From: Kineococcus sp. NBC_00420
Lineage (GTDB): Bacteria; Actinomycetota; Actinomycetes; Actinomycetales; Kineococcaceae
Direction of reading: 5' to 3'
NCBI RefSeq assembly: GCF_036021035.1
Contig: NZ_CP107930.1
Coordinates: 3,100,001 to 3,164,000, forward strand
Length of the DNA: 64,000 nt
The position numbers were made by a program, and so were the translations under genes. The notes under the pieces are model-generated. The model was not told where the DNA came from, did no database searches, and was given only the letters and a program-made list of their open reading frames with translations. Positions 31,462-40,213 of the stretch are shown one piece after another (the first letter of the stretch is position 1; every line of letters starts with the position of its first letter).

Positions 31462-32232
31462 TCAGGACGACTCGGAGTGCGGCGCTCCCACGATCGGGAG
31501 CGCCGCCCCGGTGGCGTCCAGGTGCAGTTCCCCCGCGACGACCGCATCGGCCAGCACCGTCAGCGGTACCCCGGTGCGGCGGGCCCGGTGACGCAACCGG
31601 ACGAAGGCGTCCGCGACGCCGATCCCCGCCCGCGCGGCGAGGACGCCCTTGGCCTGCTCGATGACGATCCGGCTCTGCAACGTGTTCTGCAGCTGTTCCG
31701 ACAGCAGCGTCCGCTCGCGCAGCGAGCGCTCGTTGATCAGCCCGATCGTGGCGACGTCGGCCAGCGCCTGGCCGAGGGCGACGGCGGTGTCGGCCAACGG
31801 TTCCCCGGCGTCGGAGAAGAGGTTCAGCGCACCGATCACGCGTCCGCGCAACCGCAGCGGCAGGGACGTCGCGCGCACGACACCGGTCTCGGCGGCGGCC
31901 GCGGCGAACGTCGGCCAGCGCACCGCGGCAGTGGCCATGTCGAGGTTGACGATGGGGTCGCCGGTGGCGAAGGTCGCGACGCAGGGACCTTCGTGGGTCT
32001 CCAGTTCGAGCAGTTCCAGGTCGTGGGTGGTGCGCGACGTGCTGGCCACCACCTGCAGCCGCCCGCTCTCGTCGGAGAGCACGATCCCCGAGGAACTCAC
32101 CGCCAGCAGCTCCACGCACCGGTCGGTGAGGAGGTGCAGGAAGTCGACCACGTCGAAGTCGTCGACCAGGGTGCTCGCCAGTTCGACGAAGACCTCCGAG
32201 ATGCGCTGTCCGGTCACGTCGTCGTCTTCCAC
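31462..32232 (-). CDS. GAF-ANTAR regulator (first)
   Basis: A 256-residue signalling protein. The N-terminal GAF domain (~25-160) has the ETHEGPCVATFATGDPI segment, and the C-terminal ANTAR domain (~165-220) has QLQNTLQSRIVIEQAKGVLA. ANTAR domains bind paired RNA hairpins to antiterminate transcription. The GTG at 32232 has GGGGGA upstream. A paralogue lies immediately upstream at 32280-33059, and both run on the minus strand. Confidence 0.88.
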   Translation of the reverse strand: MEDDDVTGQRISEVFVELASTLVDDFDVVDFLHLLTDRCVELLAVSSSGIVLSDESGRLQVVASTSRTTHDLELLELETHEGPCVATFATGDPIVNLDMATAAVRWPTFAAAAAETGVVRATSLPLRLRGRVIGALNLFSDAGEPLADTAVALGQALADVATIGLINERSLRERTLLSEQLQNTLQSRIVIEQAKGVLAARAGIGVADAFVRLRHRARRTGVPLTVLADAVVAGELHLDATGAALPIVGAPHSESS

Positions 32233-32279
32233 AGGTCGTCCCCCTGACTGCTCGTCCCAGTGTCCTCCCGTTCCGGGAG

Positions 32280-33059
32280 TCACGTCGGTCTCCCGAAGTA
32301 CAGCCGCCCCGCGACGACGTCGTGGGCCACCTCGTCGACCGTGCGCTGGTCGGTCCACGCCCGGGCCCGGAGCAGCACCAGCGCCTCGACGATCCCGACC
32401 CCCGCGGTCACGCTCACCATGCCCGTCGCCTGGTGCACCACGGCCCGGTCGTGGGCCAGGGGCATCGTCCACGGGCCGAGCTGGGGGAACGCACCGACCG
32501 GCGCGTCCCCGTCCTGCTCGGCGAGTCCCGGGCGCCTCGCGATCGGCTGCCGGGCCTGCAGGTGCAGCAGCACGGCGGTCGCCGTCGCGGTGAAGGCCAG
32601 GGCCTCGGCGACGTCGTCGTCCGCCAACGGCCCGGTGCGGTCGCGGTAGAGGTCGAGGGCCCCGATCCGGATCGCGCCCACCCGCAGCGGGAACGCGAAG
32701 ACGGCCTCGGCGCCCAGTGCGAGGGCCTCGGCGCTGAACACGGGCCACCGGGCACCGCCCACCAGCGCGTCGGCACTGGCCAGCTCCGGCACCAGCACCG
32801 GACGACCGGTGCGGGAGGCCTCGACGCAGGGCCCTTCGCCCAGGGTGAACTGCAGGTCGTCCAGCGCCACCGCCACCCCGTCGGAGGCCGCCACCAGGCC
32901 GGCGGGGTAGTCGGTGCCGGTCATGAGGGTCAGGCCGACCCCGGTCACCGGCAGGGCCCGCGAGCACAGGTCGACGAGCACGGACGGCATGTCCGCGAGC
33001 CTCGCCCCGTCACGACCCAGCTCCAGGAGGATCGCGCGGACGCGGTCGGCGGCCGTCAC
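32280..33059 (-). CDS. GAF-ANTAR regulator (second)
   Basis: A 259-residue paralogue of the preceding protein. The GAF domain (~20-165) shows LGEGPCVEASRTGRPVLVPE. The C-terminal ANTAR domain (~190-250) shows HQATGMVSVTAGVGIVEALV and RTVDEVAHDVVAGRL. It and the downstream paralogue are 47 bases apart and probably cotranscribed; they may act as a pair sensing the same or related signals. Confidence 0.87.
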   Translation of the reverse strand: MTAADRVRAILLELGRDGARLADMPSVLVDLCSRALPVTGVGLTLMTGTDYPAGLVAASDGVAVALDDLQFTLGEGPCVEASRTGRPVLVPELASADALVGGARWPVFSAEALALGAEAVFAFPLRVGAIRIGALDLYRDRTGPLADDDVAEALAFTATATAVLLHLQARQPIARRPGLAEQDGDAPVGAFPQLGPWTMPLAHDRAVVHQATGMVSVTAGVGIVEALVLLRARAWTDQRTVDEVAHDVVAGRLYFGRPT

Positions 33060-33217
33060 CGGCGGGTCGGGCCGCGCCGTGCGCTGTTCGTCCTCGTGCT
33101 TCCCACGGTGTCACCCCGCTGTCGGTCTCGTGCGAGCCGTCGGACCGGGATGCCGAGGAGGATCGTCGGACCCCATCTGACCACGCGACGCCCCGGCGAC
33201 GGTAGGTGCCCCTCCGC

Positions 33218-35176
33218 TCACTCGTCGCGACGGGCCAGTTCGGCCAGGTGGGCGTTGTACGCGGCGAGGTCGACGTCGCCGTCCCGGTCACCCTTGCGGT
33301 CGGTGCGTCGCGCCTCCCGCTCGTCCGAACGGGCCCACGCGATGGCCAGCCCGACCGCGAGCACGGCCGTGGGGATGTCGCCCGCACCCCACGCGACCCC
33401 GCCGCCGGTGTGCTGGTCCGCCAGCAGGGCCGCGTCGTCGGTGTTCCCGAGCGCGTGCCACCAGGCCGGGGCGAGCACCTCCGAACCCGACATCAGGGCC
33501 ACCCCGAAGAACGCGTGGAACGAGAGCGTGACGAGCAGCAGCACCAGCCGCAACGGGTACGGCGGGCGGTGCGGGCCCGGGTCGCGGCCGATGAGGACCC
33601 AGCAGAACAGGTACCCCGTCAGCAGGAAGTGCGCCGTCATCACCATGTGCCCGGTGTGGGTGAGCAGGGCCTGCTGGAACAACCCGGTGTAGTAGAACGC
33701 GTAGAGGCTCCCGGCGAACAGCACCCCGGCGACGACCGGGTTCCCGAGCAGGCGCAGCAGGGGCGACCTGGTGAGGACGAGGGCCCACTCCCGCAGACCG
33801 CGGGAACCGTCACGGCGCGCCGTCGCGGCCCGCAACGTCAACGTCACCGGTGCCCCGAGGACGAGCAACGGCGGGACGACCATCGTCAGTCCCATGTGCT
33901 GGGCCATGTGCGCGGAGAAGGTGAGCTTCCCGTACAGCGCGGGCGCGCCGCTGGTCAGGTACACGAGCAGCGCGCACCCCAGCACCCAGGAGATCGTGGA
34001 CCCCACCGGCCAGCGGTCGCCGCGTCGGCGCAACCGCACGACCCCCGCGAGGTAGAAGCCCGCCAGGCAGGCCGCGACGAGGGCCCAGAACAGGCTCAGG
34101 TGCCACTCGGTGAACAACCGGACCGGGGAGAACGCCGGCGGAGCCGGGAAACCCAGCAGGGCCTCGAGCTGCGCACCGGGACCGGTCGCGGTCTGCGGGA
34201 CGGGCGGTGCGCTGCGGGACAGGGCCACCGATGCGCCGAACGTCACCGCCATCAGCACCACCTCCGTCGCCGCCAGCCGGGCGAAGGCGCGCGAGCCGTC
34301 GCCCAGGCGGGGCAGGACCCGGGCCCGCTGGCGCCACCCCGCGATCCCCAGCAGCACCAGGGCGACCGACTTCACGACGACGAGGAGTCCGTAGCGGGTC
34401 GCGATCGCGTCCCAGCTGCCGACCCGCAACCACGCGTTCACGACCCCGGAGGCGGCGACGACCACGAAGCACGCACCCGCCAGGGCGGAGAACCGTCCGG
34501 CGACGGTCCGCAGGTGCTCCCCGAGGCCGCGGTGCACCAGGAGCAGCGCGGCCAACCCGCCCGCCCAGACGCACACCCCGAGCAGGTGCAGGACGAGACC
34601 GTCGACGGCGAGGGAGTGGTCGTTGGTCCCCGACGCGTGGCCCGCGAGGCCGAGCGGCAGCAGGGCCGCGAGGGAGAGCGCGGCGAGGATCCCGACGGTG
34701 GTGAGGCTGCGGGCCAGCCAGCACCCGATCGCGAGGAGGACCACCGCGAGCGCCGAGACGGCCAGCGAGCGCCCGAGGTCGAGCTCGGTGAGGAAGAACC
34801 AGAACTGGGCGCCGAACCCGGGGCTGCCCAGGGGGATCCCGGCCACGTCGGCGTAGGTGAGCACGAGGGTCGCGACGGCCGCCGCGCACCACGTCGTCGC
34901 GGCGATCGCGGCGTGGCGCAGGGCCGTCGTGCGGACCGTCCGGGCCGGGCCGGTGACGTCCTTGCCGCCGGGCAGCGCGGTCGCGGTGAGGACGAGCAAC
35001 CCGATCGTGAGGGCGGCCGCGAGGTCGTGCACGGTGCGGGCCAGGGGGAGGGCGTAGCGGACGAGCGGTCCGGGGTCGAGCAGGTCGGTCGCGGCGAGCG
35101 AGCCGGTCAGGGTGAGGCCGCCGAGGACGGCGAGGAGGGCAGCGGGAACGGACAGGACGAGCAATCTTCGGGGCAC
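33218..35176 (-). CDS. CopD-CtaG fusion membrane protein
   Basis: A 652-residue polytopic protein. The N-terminal half (~1-300) resembles copper resistance protein CopD (WAGGLAALLLVH) and the C-terminal half (~340-600) resembles the caa3-type oxidase assembly factor CtaG (THTGHMVMTAHFLLTGYLF, FSAHMAQHMGLTMVVPPLL and WWHALGNTDDAALLADQHTGGGVAWGAG ends). Histidine- and methionine-rich motifs suggest copper delivery. GTG at 35176 follows GGAG. Confidence 0.88.
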   Translation of the reverse strand: MPRRLLVLSVPAALLAVLGGLTLTGSLAATDLLDPGPLVRYALPLARTVHDLAAALTIGLLVLTATALPGGKDVTGPARTVRTTALRHAAIAATTWCAAAVATLVLTYADVAGIPLGSPGFGAQFWFFLTELDLGRSLAVSALAVVLLAIGCWLARSLTTVGILAALSLAALLPLGLAGHASGTNDHSLAVDGLVLHLLGVCVWAGGLAALLLVHRGLGEHLRTVAGRFSALAGACFVVVAASGVVNAWLRVGSWDAIATRYGLLVVVKSVALVLLGIAGWRQRARVLPRLGDGSRAFARLAATEVVLMAVTFGASVALSRSAPPVPQTATGPGAQLEALLGFPAPPAFSPVRLFTEWHLSLFWALVAACLAGFYLAGVVRLRRRGDRWPVGSTISWVLGCALLVYLTSGAPALYGKLTFSAHMAQHMGLTMVVPPLLVLGAPVTLTLRAATARRDGSRGLREWALVLTRSPLLRLLGNPVVAGVLFAGSLYAFYYTGLFQQALLTHTGHMVMTAHFLLTGYLFCWVLIGRDPGPHRPPYPLRLVLLLVTLSFHAFFGVALMSGSEVLAPAWWHALGNTDDAALLADQHTGGGVAWGAGDIPTAVLAVGLAIAWARSDEREARRTDRKGDRDGDVDLAAYNAHLAELARRDE

Positions 35177-35190
35177 GGGGTCTCCGGTGG

Positions 35191-35222
35191 GGTGGTCGCG
35201 GCGCGGGCAGGCGCGGACCACC
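35191..35222 (-). terminator. Hairpin between two minus-strand membrane genes
   Basis: GGTGGTCGCG (35191-35200) and CGCGGACCACC (35212-35222) form a 10-bp stem with one bulge and an 11-nt loop. It lies between the stop at 35231 and the CopD-CtaG start, where it could attenuate read-through. Confidence 0.5.
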
Positions 35223-35230
35223 GGGAGTTC

Positions 35231-35818
35231 TCAGGTGGCCGCGCGTACCCGGGCCGGCGGACCCCGCCGGACGGGGACGGCGACGTCGACGATCCGGGGC
35301 CGCGTCGGCAGCGGTTCCGGGGGCCGCGGCAGCCGGGGGGCCACGGGGAGGTTCAGCCGGGCCACGACGGGCAGGACGGGGTTCAGTCGGTCCGCGAGCG
35401 CCCACAGGACCTGTTCGCCGCGGGCCAGCAGCAGGCCGGTGACCAGCGTCGCCAGGACGTGCGCGATGAGCATCCCCGAGGTCGGGTCGTGGTGCACCGC
35501 AGTCGAACAGGCGTCGATGCTCTGGTGGTGACCGGTGCCCGACGTCGAGCAGTGCGCGTCCGTGGCGAGCACCGCGAAACCCTGGTGCAGCAGGAACTGG
35601 CCGGCGCCCAGGACACCGAGGACGAGCGGGGTGGAGAGGCGTCGCCGGGTCAGCAGGACCGCGACGCAGGCCGTCGGGACGGTGAGGGCGGACAACGCCC
35701 ACAGCGACGGCAGCATCCCGCCCGCGGCGGCGTGCGCGCTCGCGGCGAGGACGACGGTGACCGCGGTCAGCGCGAGCGCACGGGCCGGCCGCCACGCGCC
35801 ACGAGCCGGGGAGTCCAC
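35231..35818 (-). CDS. Membrane protein upstream of CopD-CtaG
   Basis: A 195-residue protein with four or five hydrophobic helices and His/Cys-containing loops (DAHCSTSGTGHHQSIDACST). The Cys/His pairs could bind a metal, and together with the adjacent CopD-CtaG gene this suggests copper handling; this is inference only. No family is recognised. GTG at 35818 has no ribosome-binding site. Confidence 0.65.
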   Translation of the reverse strand: MDSPARGAWRPARALALTAVTVVLAASAHAAAGGMLPSLWALSALTVPTACVAVLLTRRRLSTPLVLGVLGAGQFLLHQGFAVLATDAHCSTSGTGHHQSIDACSTAVHHDPTSGMLIAHVLATLVTGLLLARGEQVLWALADRLNPVLPVVARLNLPVAPRLPRPPEPLPTRPRIVDVAVPVRRGPPARVRAAT

Positions 35819-35995
35819 GGTGGCAGGGTAGGTGGAGCGGTCGGGGACGTGGGACCCGGACGGGCGGGACGGTGCTCGCGCGGGTGCGGGAGGACGACGA
35901 CGTCGAGGCCGTCGAGACCCCCGGTCGACGCCGCCTGCCGCTGACCCTCGTCTCGTGATCCCGCCGGGAATCCCTGCACGATCGCGGCTGCTTGT

Positions 35996-36010
35996 CGGGA
36001 ATGGTTGTCG
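35996..36010. promoter_or_regulatory. Possible Zur-type box upstream of rpmG2-rpmJ2
   Basis: CGGGAATGGTTGTCG shares GGGAAYGGTT with the box at 48283-48297 before the metal-import operon. Only ten of fifteen bases agree. The functional link (zinc-free ribosomal proteins and a metal importer) makes Zur regulation plausible, but the box is too degenerate to be called alone. Confidence 0.35.
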
Positions 36011-36097
36011 GTAGTGGTGACGTTCCAGGGAGCGTGGGAAACCGCTGCGGCACCGAGTCCGCGGCGGTGCAGTCCGAGCACGAGGGGAGCGCCTCCG

Positions 36098-36265
36098 ATG
36101 GCGAAGTCCGCCGACGTCCGTCCGGTGATCGAGCTGAGGTCGACCGCGGGGACCGGGTTCACCTACGTGACCCGCAAGAACCGCCGCAACGACCCCGACC
36201 GGATGGTCGTGCGCAAGTACGACCCCGTCCTGCGCGAGCACGTCGACTTCCGCGAGGAACGCTGA
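36098..36265 (+). CDS. rpmG: 50S ribosomal protein L33, zinc-free paralogue
   Basis: A 55-residue L33 protein with typical core residues ([23 protein letters not shown]) but no cysteines, so it lacks the zinc ribbon of the C+ form. Such C- paralogues replace zinc-bearing L33 in ribosomes when zinc is scarce. The ATG at 36098 was chosen from the family start [11 protein letters not shown]. rpmJ of the same C- type follows 50 bases downstream. Confidence 0.93.
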   Translation: MAKSADVRPVIELRSTAGTGFTYVTRKNRRNDPDRMVVRKYDPVLREHVDFREER

Positions 36266-36316
36266 CGAACGGGGAAGACCCGAGGGTGTCGGAATCGAAT
36301 CGATGAGGAGTCGCTC

Positions 36317-36439
36317 GTGAAGGTCATCAGGTCGCTCAGGTCGTTGAAGCAGAAGGACGGGTCCATCGTCGTGCGCCGGCACGGCCGGGTGTTCGTCCTC
36401 AACAAGCGGAACCCGCACTGGAAGGCCCGCCAGGGCTGA
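36317..36439 (+). CDS. rpmJ: 50S ribosomal protein L36, zinc-free paralogue
   Basis: A 40-residue L36 protein lacking the Cys-Cys-Cys-His zinc site of the standard form. It begins [15 protein letters not shown] and ends [12 protein letters not shown], which matches known C- L36 paralogues. GAGGAG lies seven bases upstream of the GTG. With rpmG it forms a zinc-sparing ribosomal pair, normally repressed by Zur. Confidence 0.93.
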   Translation: MKVIRSLRSLKQKDGSIVVRRHGRVFVLNKRNPHWKARQG

Positions 36440-36445
36440 CGTCGG

Positions 36446-36940
36446 GTGAGCGTGCCCCACCATGTCCGCATGGGTGCTGGAGAGCTGCAGGTCCGCGCCG
36501 AGTCCCCGGGCGGACCGGTGGGGCACGCGGTGCGGGCGCGGTTCTGGGCCGAGGCCGCGGCGGTCACGGGGCTCGCGCTGGGTGACGGCCCACCGGCGAG
36601 CGACCTCGTCGACCTCGTCGCGCCGTCCGGGGCGTTCGTCGTCGCCGTGCGCGACGGCGAACCCCTCGGCTGCGTCGGCGTGCGGGAACTGACGGGCGGG
36701 GAGGTCGAGGTGAAGCGCCTCTTCGTCGTCCCCGCTGCCCGCGGGCTCGGAGTGGGACGCCGGCTGCTGGGCTGGTGCGCGGACTGGGCCCGCGAGCGCG
36801 GGGCGGGCCGGCTGGTGCTGGACACCCACGGTGCGCTGACGGCGGCGCGGGCGCTCTACCTCTCGGTCGGGTTCGTCGAGGTCGAGCGGTACAACGACAA
36901 CCCGCACGCCCAGCACTGGTACGCCCTGACCCTCGCCTGA
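36446..36940 (+). CDS. GNAT acetyltransferase
   Basis: A 164-residue GNAT protein with the acetyl-CoA loop ARGLGVGRRLLGWC and a C-terminal ALTAARALYLSVGFVEVERY element. Its start is uncertain: GTG at 36446 begins six bases after rpmJ, while ATG at 36470 would also give a complete domain. The substrate is unknown. The short distance to rpmJ suggests cotranscription but no functional link is evident. Confidence 0.8.
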   Translation: MSVPHHVRMGAGELQVRAESPGGPVGHAVRARFWAEAAAVTGLALGDGPPASDLVDLVAPSGAFVVAVRDGEPLGCVGVRELTGGEVEVKRLFVVPAARGLGVGRRLLGWCADWARERGAGRLVLDTHGALTAARALYLSVGFVEVERYNDNPHAQHWYALTLA

Positions 36941-37021
36941 CCCCCGTTCTTCAGGATCGCCTCGCACCGGTCGACAGGTCCACCAGGACCGCACGACCCG
37001 CACGACCCCGAGGAGCGCCCG

Positions 37022-37531
37022 TTGATCGACCACGCCGTCCTGACCGGCCCGGGCACCCGTCGCCACGTCCCCCGCCTCCTCGCCCTGGGGTCGATCGCCG
37101 TCGTCGCGGTCGGGTTGACCACGCAGGTGCTCCTGGCGGCCACGGACCGCGCGACGCCGCCCGCCCCGGAGGAACCGCGGGCGGCCTTCGCCGTGCTCGA
37201 CGCCCCGCAGGCGAGCCGCGACGTCGTGGCCTTCGAGAAGCTGCGCTACAGCGTCGACCCGGCGACGACCCGCTACCTCGGGGTGGGACCGCTCGGCACC
37301 TACTACCTCGGCGTGAGCCTCACCGGGGACGCGTGCCTGATCACCACCGCGGTGGTCGACGGCAGCCTGGCCGCCGACGCGGGCTGCGCCTCGCTCACCT
37401 CCGGCACGCGGGGGGTCGTGCTCGAGGCCAGGGGCCCCGGACCCGAGGAGGTCGCGCTCGTGGCCGACGGGTACGACGTGCCCTCGGGGTGGCACGCCGT
37501 CAGCGAGAACTTCGTCGTCCGCGACGCCTGA
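37022..37531 (+). CDS. Membrane-anchored extracytoplasmic protein
   Basis: A 169-residue protein with one N-terminal hydrophobic helix (LLALGSIAVVAVGLTTQVLL, ~19-39) followed by a ~125-residue extracytoplasmic domain. Two cysteines (DACLI and AGCAS) could form a disulfide bond. I do not recognise the domain. It starts with TTG, preceded by GAGGAG at 7 bases; the start is supported by that ribosome-binding site. Confidence 0.65.
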   Translation: MIDHAVLTGPGTRRHVPRLLALGSIAVVAVGLTTQVLLAATDRATPPAPEEPRAAFAVLDAPQASRDVVAFEKLRYSVDPATTRYLGVGPLGTYYLGVSLTGDACLITTAVVDGSLAADAGCASLTSGTRGVVLEARGPGPEEVALVADGYDVPSGWHAVSENFVVRDA

Positions 37532-37612
37532 CCGGGGATCCCCCGGCCGCGAGCCCCCGACGCCGTGGATCGTCCCTGTGCCCGGGGTCGAGAGCGACCT
37601 AGCGTCGCAGCC

Positions 37613-38083
37613 ATGGACCTCACCACCACCCCCCTCACCACCGCGACCCTCGACCCCGCCCTCGCCGTCGCCGAACTCGAACGGCGCCTCGCGCTGGGCA
37701 CCGACCCCTCCGACGTGCACGCTGCCGTGGAGTCCGGAGCCAGCGGTCTCGTCGTCGTCGACAGCCGCTCGGAGCAGGCCTGGGCCCAGGGGCACGTTCC
37801 CGGCGCGCTGCACCTGCCCACCGCCCTCATCGCCCCGCGGGCAACGGATCTGGTCCCGACGGGCACGGTCGTCGTCACCTACTGCTGGGGTCCCGGCTGC
37901 AACGGCGCGACCCGGGCCGCGCTGGCGTTCGCGCGGCTGGGGTTCGCCGTCCGGGAGATGTGGGGCGGGATCGAGTACTGGACCCGCGAGGGCTTCGGGG
38001 TCGAGGTCGACGGGGTCGTCACCGCCGGCGTCCCCGATCCGCTCACCGCGCCGCTCGGGCGGGGTGCGGCCTGCGGGTGCTAG
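37613..38083 (+). CDS. Rhodanese-like protein
   Basis: A 156-residue single-domain rhodanese. It contains VVVDSRSEQAWAQGHVPGAL and the active-site loop TYCWGPGCNGATRAALAF with the catalytic Cys and the flanking Cys-Asn. This is the pattern of sulfur-transferase or related thiol-binding proteins. TAGCGT lies seven bases before the ATG and no ribosome-binding site is present, so it is probably leaderless. It precedes an SDR and a molybdopterin oxidoreductase in one direction. Confidence 0.85.
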   Translation: MDLTTTPLTTATLDPALAVAELERRLALGTDPSDVHAAVESGASGLVVVDSRSEQAWAQGHVPGALHLPTALIAPRATDLVPTGTVVVTYCWGPGCNGATRAALAFARLGFAVREMWGGIEYWTREGFGVEVDGVVTAGVPDPLTAPLGRGAACGC

Positions 38084-38092
38084 GAAGTCCCC

Positions 38093-38872
38093 GTGCGCAT
38101 CGATCTCACGGGGAAGTCGGCGTTGGTCACCGGGTCGAGCCAGGGCATCGGCCTGGCGATCGCCACCGGACTGGCCGGCTGCGGGGCCTCCGTCGTCCTC
38201 ACCGGCCGCAACCCCGAGCGCCTCGAGGCCGCGGCGGCCGGGATCGACGGCGAGGTCCGCTGGGTGGCCGGTGACATCACCACCGACGTCGGCCACGCCG
38301 CGCTCGTCGAGGCCGTACCGGCGGTGGACGTCCTGGTCAACAACCTCGGCGTCTTCGGCTCGGCCGACCCGCTGCAGATCGACGACGACGAGTGGCGACG
38401 CTACTTCGAGACCAACGTCCTCACGGGTGTCCGCCTGACCCGGCACCACCTGCCCGGGATGATCGCGAACGGTTGGGGTCGTGTCCTGTACGTCTCGAGC
38501 GACTCCGCCGTCGCCGTCCCGGCTGAGATGATCCACTACGGGATGACGAAGACCGCTCTCCTCGCGGTGCACCGCGGTTTCGCCAAGGCCGCCGCGGGCA
38601 CGGGGGTGACCGTGAACAGCGTCCTCGCCGGCCCCACCCACACCGGCGGCGTCGAGGACTTCGTCCGTGAGCTCGTCCCCGGGGACCTGCCGTGGGAGGA
38701 GGCGCAACGGCGGTTCATGACGGAGTTCCGGCCCCAGTCGCTGCTGCAGCGGCTCATCGAACCCGAGGAGATCGCGAACATGGTCTGCTACCTGGCCTCA
38801 CCGCTCGCCTCCGCCACGACGGGGGCGGCCCTCCGGGTCGACGGCGGCTACGTCGACGCGATCCTGCCGTGA
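38093..38872 (+). CDS. Short-chain dehydrogenase
   Basis: A 259-residue SDR with TGSSQGIG, NNLG (a variant of NNAG), catalytic Ser in YVSSDS and HYGMTK in place of the usual YxxxK spacing, which keeps Tyr and Lys. The C-terminal LRVDGGYVDAILP resembles oxidoreductases that act on small ketones. AGGAAG precedes the GTG. It overlaps the next gene by four bases and so is cotranscribed. Confidence 0.86.
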   Translation: MRIDLTGKSALVTGSSQGIGLAIATGLAGCGASVVLTGRNPERLEAAAAGIDGEVRWVAGDITTDVGHAALVEAVPAVDVLVNNLGVFGSADPLQIDDDEWRRYFETNVLTGVRLTRHHLPGMIANGWGRVLYVSSDSAVAVPAEMIHYGMTKTALLAVHRGFAKAAAGTGVTVNSVLAGPTHTGGVEDFVRELVPGDLPWEEAQRRFMTEFRPQSLLQRLIEPEEIANMVCYLASPLASATTGAALRVDGGYVDAILP

Positions 38873-39489
38873 ACCCCGACGACGGGTTCGAGGTTCCCCG
38901 CGTCACCCGGGGTTTCACCGGCCGGCCCCGCGAACGCGCGGAACTCCTGCCGCCCGGCCAGTACCGGACCGACGACTTCCCGGTCCTCTCGGCCGGGCCG
39001 ACGCCGCGCCTCGACCCCGAGGACTGGCGGTTCACCCTCACCGAGGAGTCCGGCAGTTCCCACCACTGGGACTGGAACGGGCTGCGCCGCCTGCCGCGCG
39101 AGACGGTCCGGACCGACCTGCACTGCGTCACCCGGTGGTCGAAGTTCGGCACGGACTGGACGGGGTACTCCCTCGACGCGTTCTTCGCGAACGTCACCAC
39201 GTCCGCGCGGTTCGCGTTCGTGACCAGCTACGGCGGGTACACCACGAACCTCCCCGTCGCCGACCTGCTCGGGGGGCGCGCCTGGATCGTCACCGGGTAC
39301 GGCGGGAAACCCCTGGAACCCGTCCACGGCGGCCCGGCACGACTCCTCGTCCCGCACCTGTACCTGTGGAAGTCCGCGAAGTGGGTCCGTTCGATCACGT
39401 TGTCGGACACCGAGGACCTGGGTTTCTGGGAACGCGTCGGCTACCACGCCTACGGCGACCCGTGGCGCGAGCAGCGGTACTCGCTGTGA
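38869..39489 (+). CDS. Sulfite-oxidase-like molybdopterin enzyme
   Basis: A 206-residue single-domain enzyme of the sulfite oxidase/YedY family. The Mo-cofactor Cys is in DLHCVTRWSKFGTDWTG, and the LVPHLYLWKSAKWVRSITLS and TSYGGYTTNLP segments contact the pterin. No heme domain or Tat signal is present. GTG at 38869 overlaps the SDR stop. The adjacent flavoreductase gene could supply or accept electrons. Confidence 0.87.
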   Translation: MNPDDGFEVPRVTRGFTGRPRERAELLPPGQYRTDDFPVLSAGPTPRLDPEDWRFTLTEESGSSHHWDWNGLRRLPRETVRTDLHCVTRWSKFGTDWTGYSLDAFFANVTTSARFAFVTSYGGYTTNLPVADLLGGRAWIVTGYGGKPLEPVHGGPARLLVPHLYLWKSAKWVRSITLSDTEDLGFWERVGYHAYGDPWREQRYSL

Positions 39490-40193
39490 ACGGCTGGCGT
39501 CCCGCGCGGGTCCTCGCGGTCCGCCCGGAGAGTGCGAGCGCGCGGGCCCTCGTGCTGCAGGTCCCGTCCTGGCCGGGGCACCTCGCCGGTCAGCACCTCG
39601 ACGTGCGGCTCACGGCGCCGGACGGGCACCAGGCGGTCCGGTCGTACTCGATCGCGTCGGCGGCGCGGCGCCCCGGGCCGGCCGAGGTCGAGATCGGCGT
39701 GGAACTGGCGGTCGACGGGGAGGTCTCCTCGTTCCTCACCGGCGAGGTGCGCGCCGGTGACGTCCTCGAGGTCACCGGGCCGCTGGGGGGCTGGTTCGTC
39801 TGGCGTCCCGGCGACCCCGCCCCGGTGCAGCTCATCGGCGGGGGTTCCGGTGTCGTCCCGCTGGTCTCGGTCGTGCGCACGCACGCCGGGGTCCCTGACG
39901 CCCCGGAACTCCGGATGCTGGCCTCGGTGCGTTCACCGGCCGTCGCGATGTACGCCGCGGAACTCGCCGCGTTCGACGTCGTGTGGACCCGGGAGGTCCC
40001 GCCCGGGTCGACGCGTCCACCGGGGCGCCTCGACGCGGAACTCCTGGCCGCCACCACCGTCCCCGCCGCGTCGTCGCCGACGTGTCTGGTGTGCGGGCCG
40101 ACGCCGTTCGTCGAGCACGTCGCGGAACTCCTCGTGGAACTCGGCCACGACGAGGCGCGGATCCGCACCGAACGGTTCGGCTCCGCCCGCTGA
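39486..40193 (+). CDS. FAD-dependent ferredoxin reductase-like protein
   Basis: A 235-residue FNR-type flavoprotein with an FAD-binding RSYSIAS motif (residues ~51-57), a nicotinamide-binding GGGSGVVPLVS segment and a CLVCGPTPFVEHV end. There is no 2Fe-2S domain. It overlaps the molybdopterin gene by four bases; the pair probably transfers electrons between NAD(P)H and the Mo centre. The true reaction is unknown. Confidence 0.86.
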   Translation: MNGWRPARVLAVRPESASARALVLQVPSWPGHLAGQHLDVRLTAPDGHQAVRSYSIASAARRPGPAEVEIGVELAVDGEVSSFLTGEVRAGDVLEVTGPLGGWFVWRPGDPAPVQLIGGGSGVVPLVSVVRTHAGVPDAPELRMLASVRSPAVAMYAAELAAFDVVWTREVPPGSTRPPGRLDAELLAATTVPAASSPTCLVCGPTPFVEHVAELLVELGHDEARIRTERFGSAR

Positions 40194-40213
40194 ACGGCGG
40201 CGGACGCGCCGGG

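Noticed and set aside
35838-35958. Short in-frame segment ending LPLTLVS that might be the tail of a lost gene
   Set aside because: No start codon with context, no similarity that I can name and no supporting neighbour; it could be non-coding.
35231-38707. A 1158-residue minus-strand open frame, and similar long frames at 2200-4146, 33206-35944 and 39983-43651
   Set aside because: They run through several well-supported genes in other frames and are low-complexity Arg/Gly/Pro-rich translations, an effect of the high G+C content. Only the conserved 3' part of the first (35231-35818) is a real gene.
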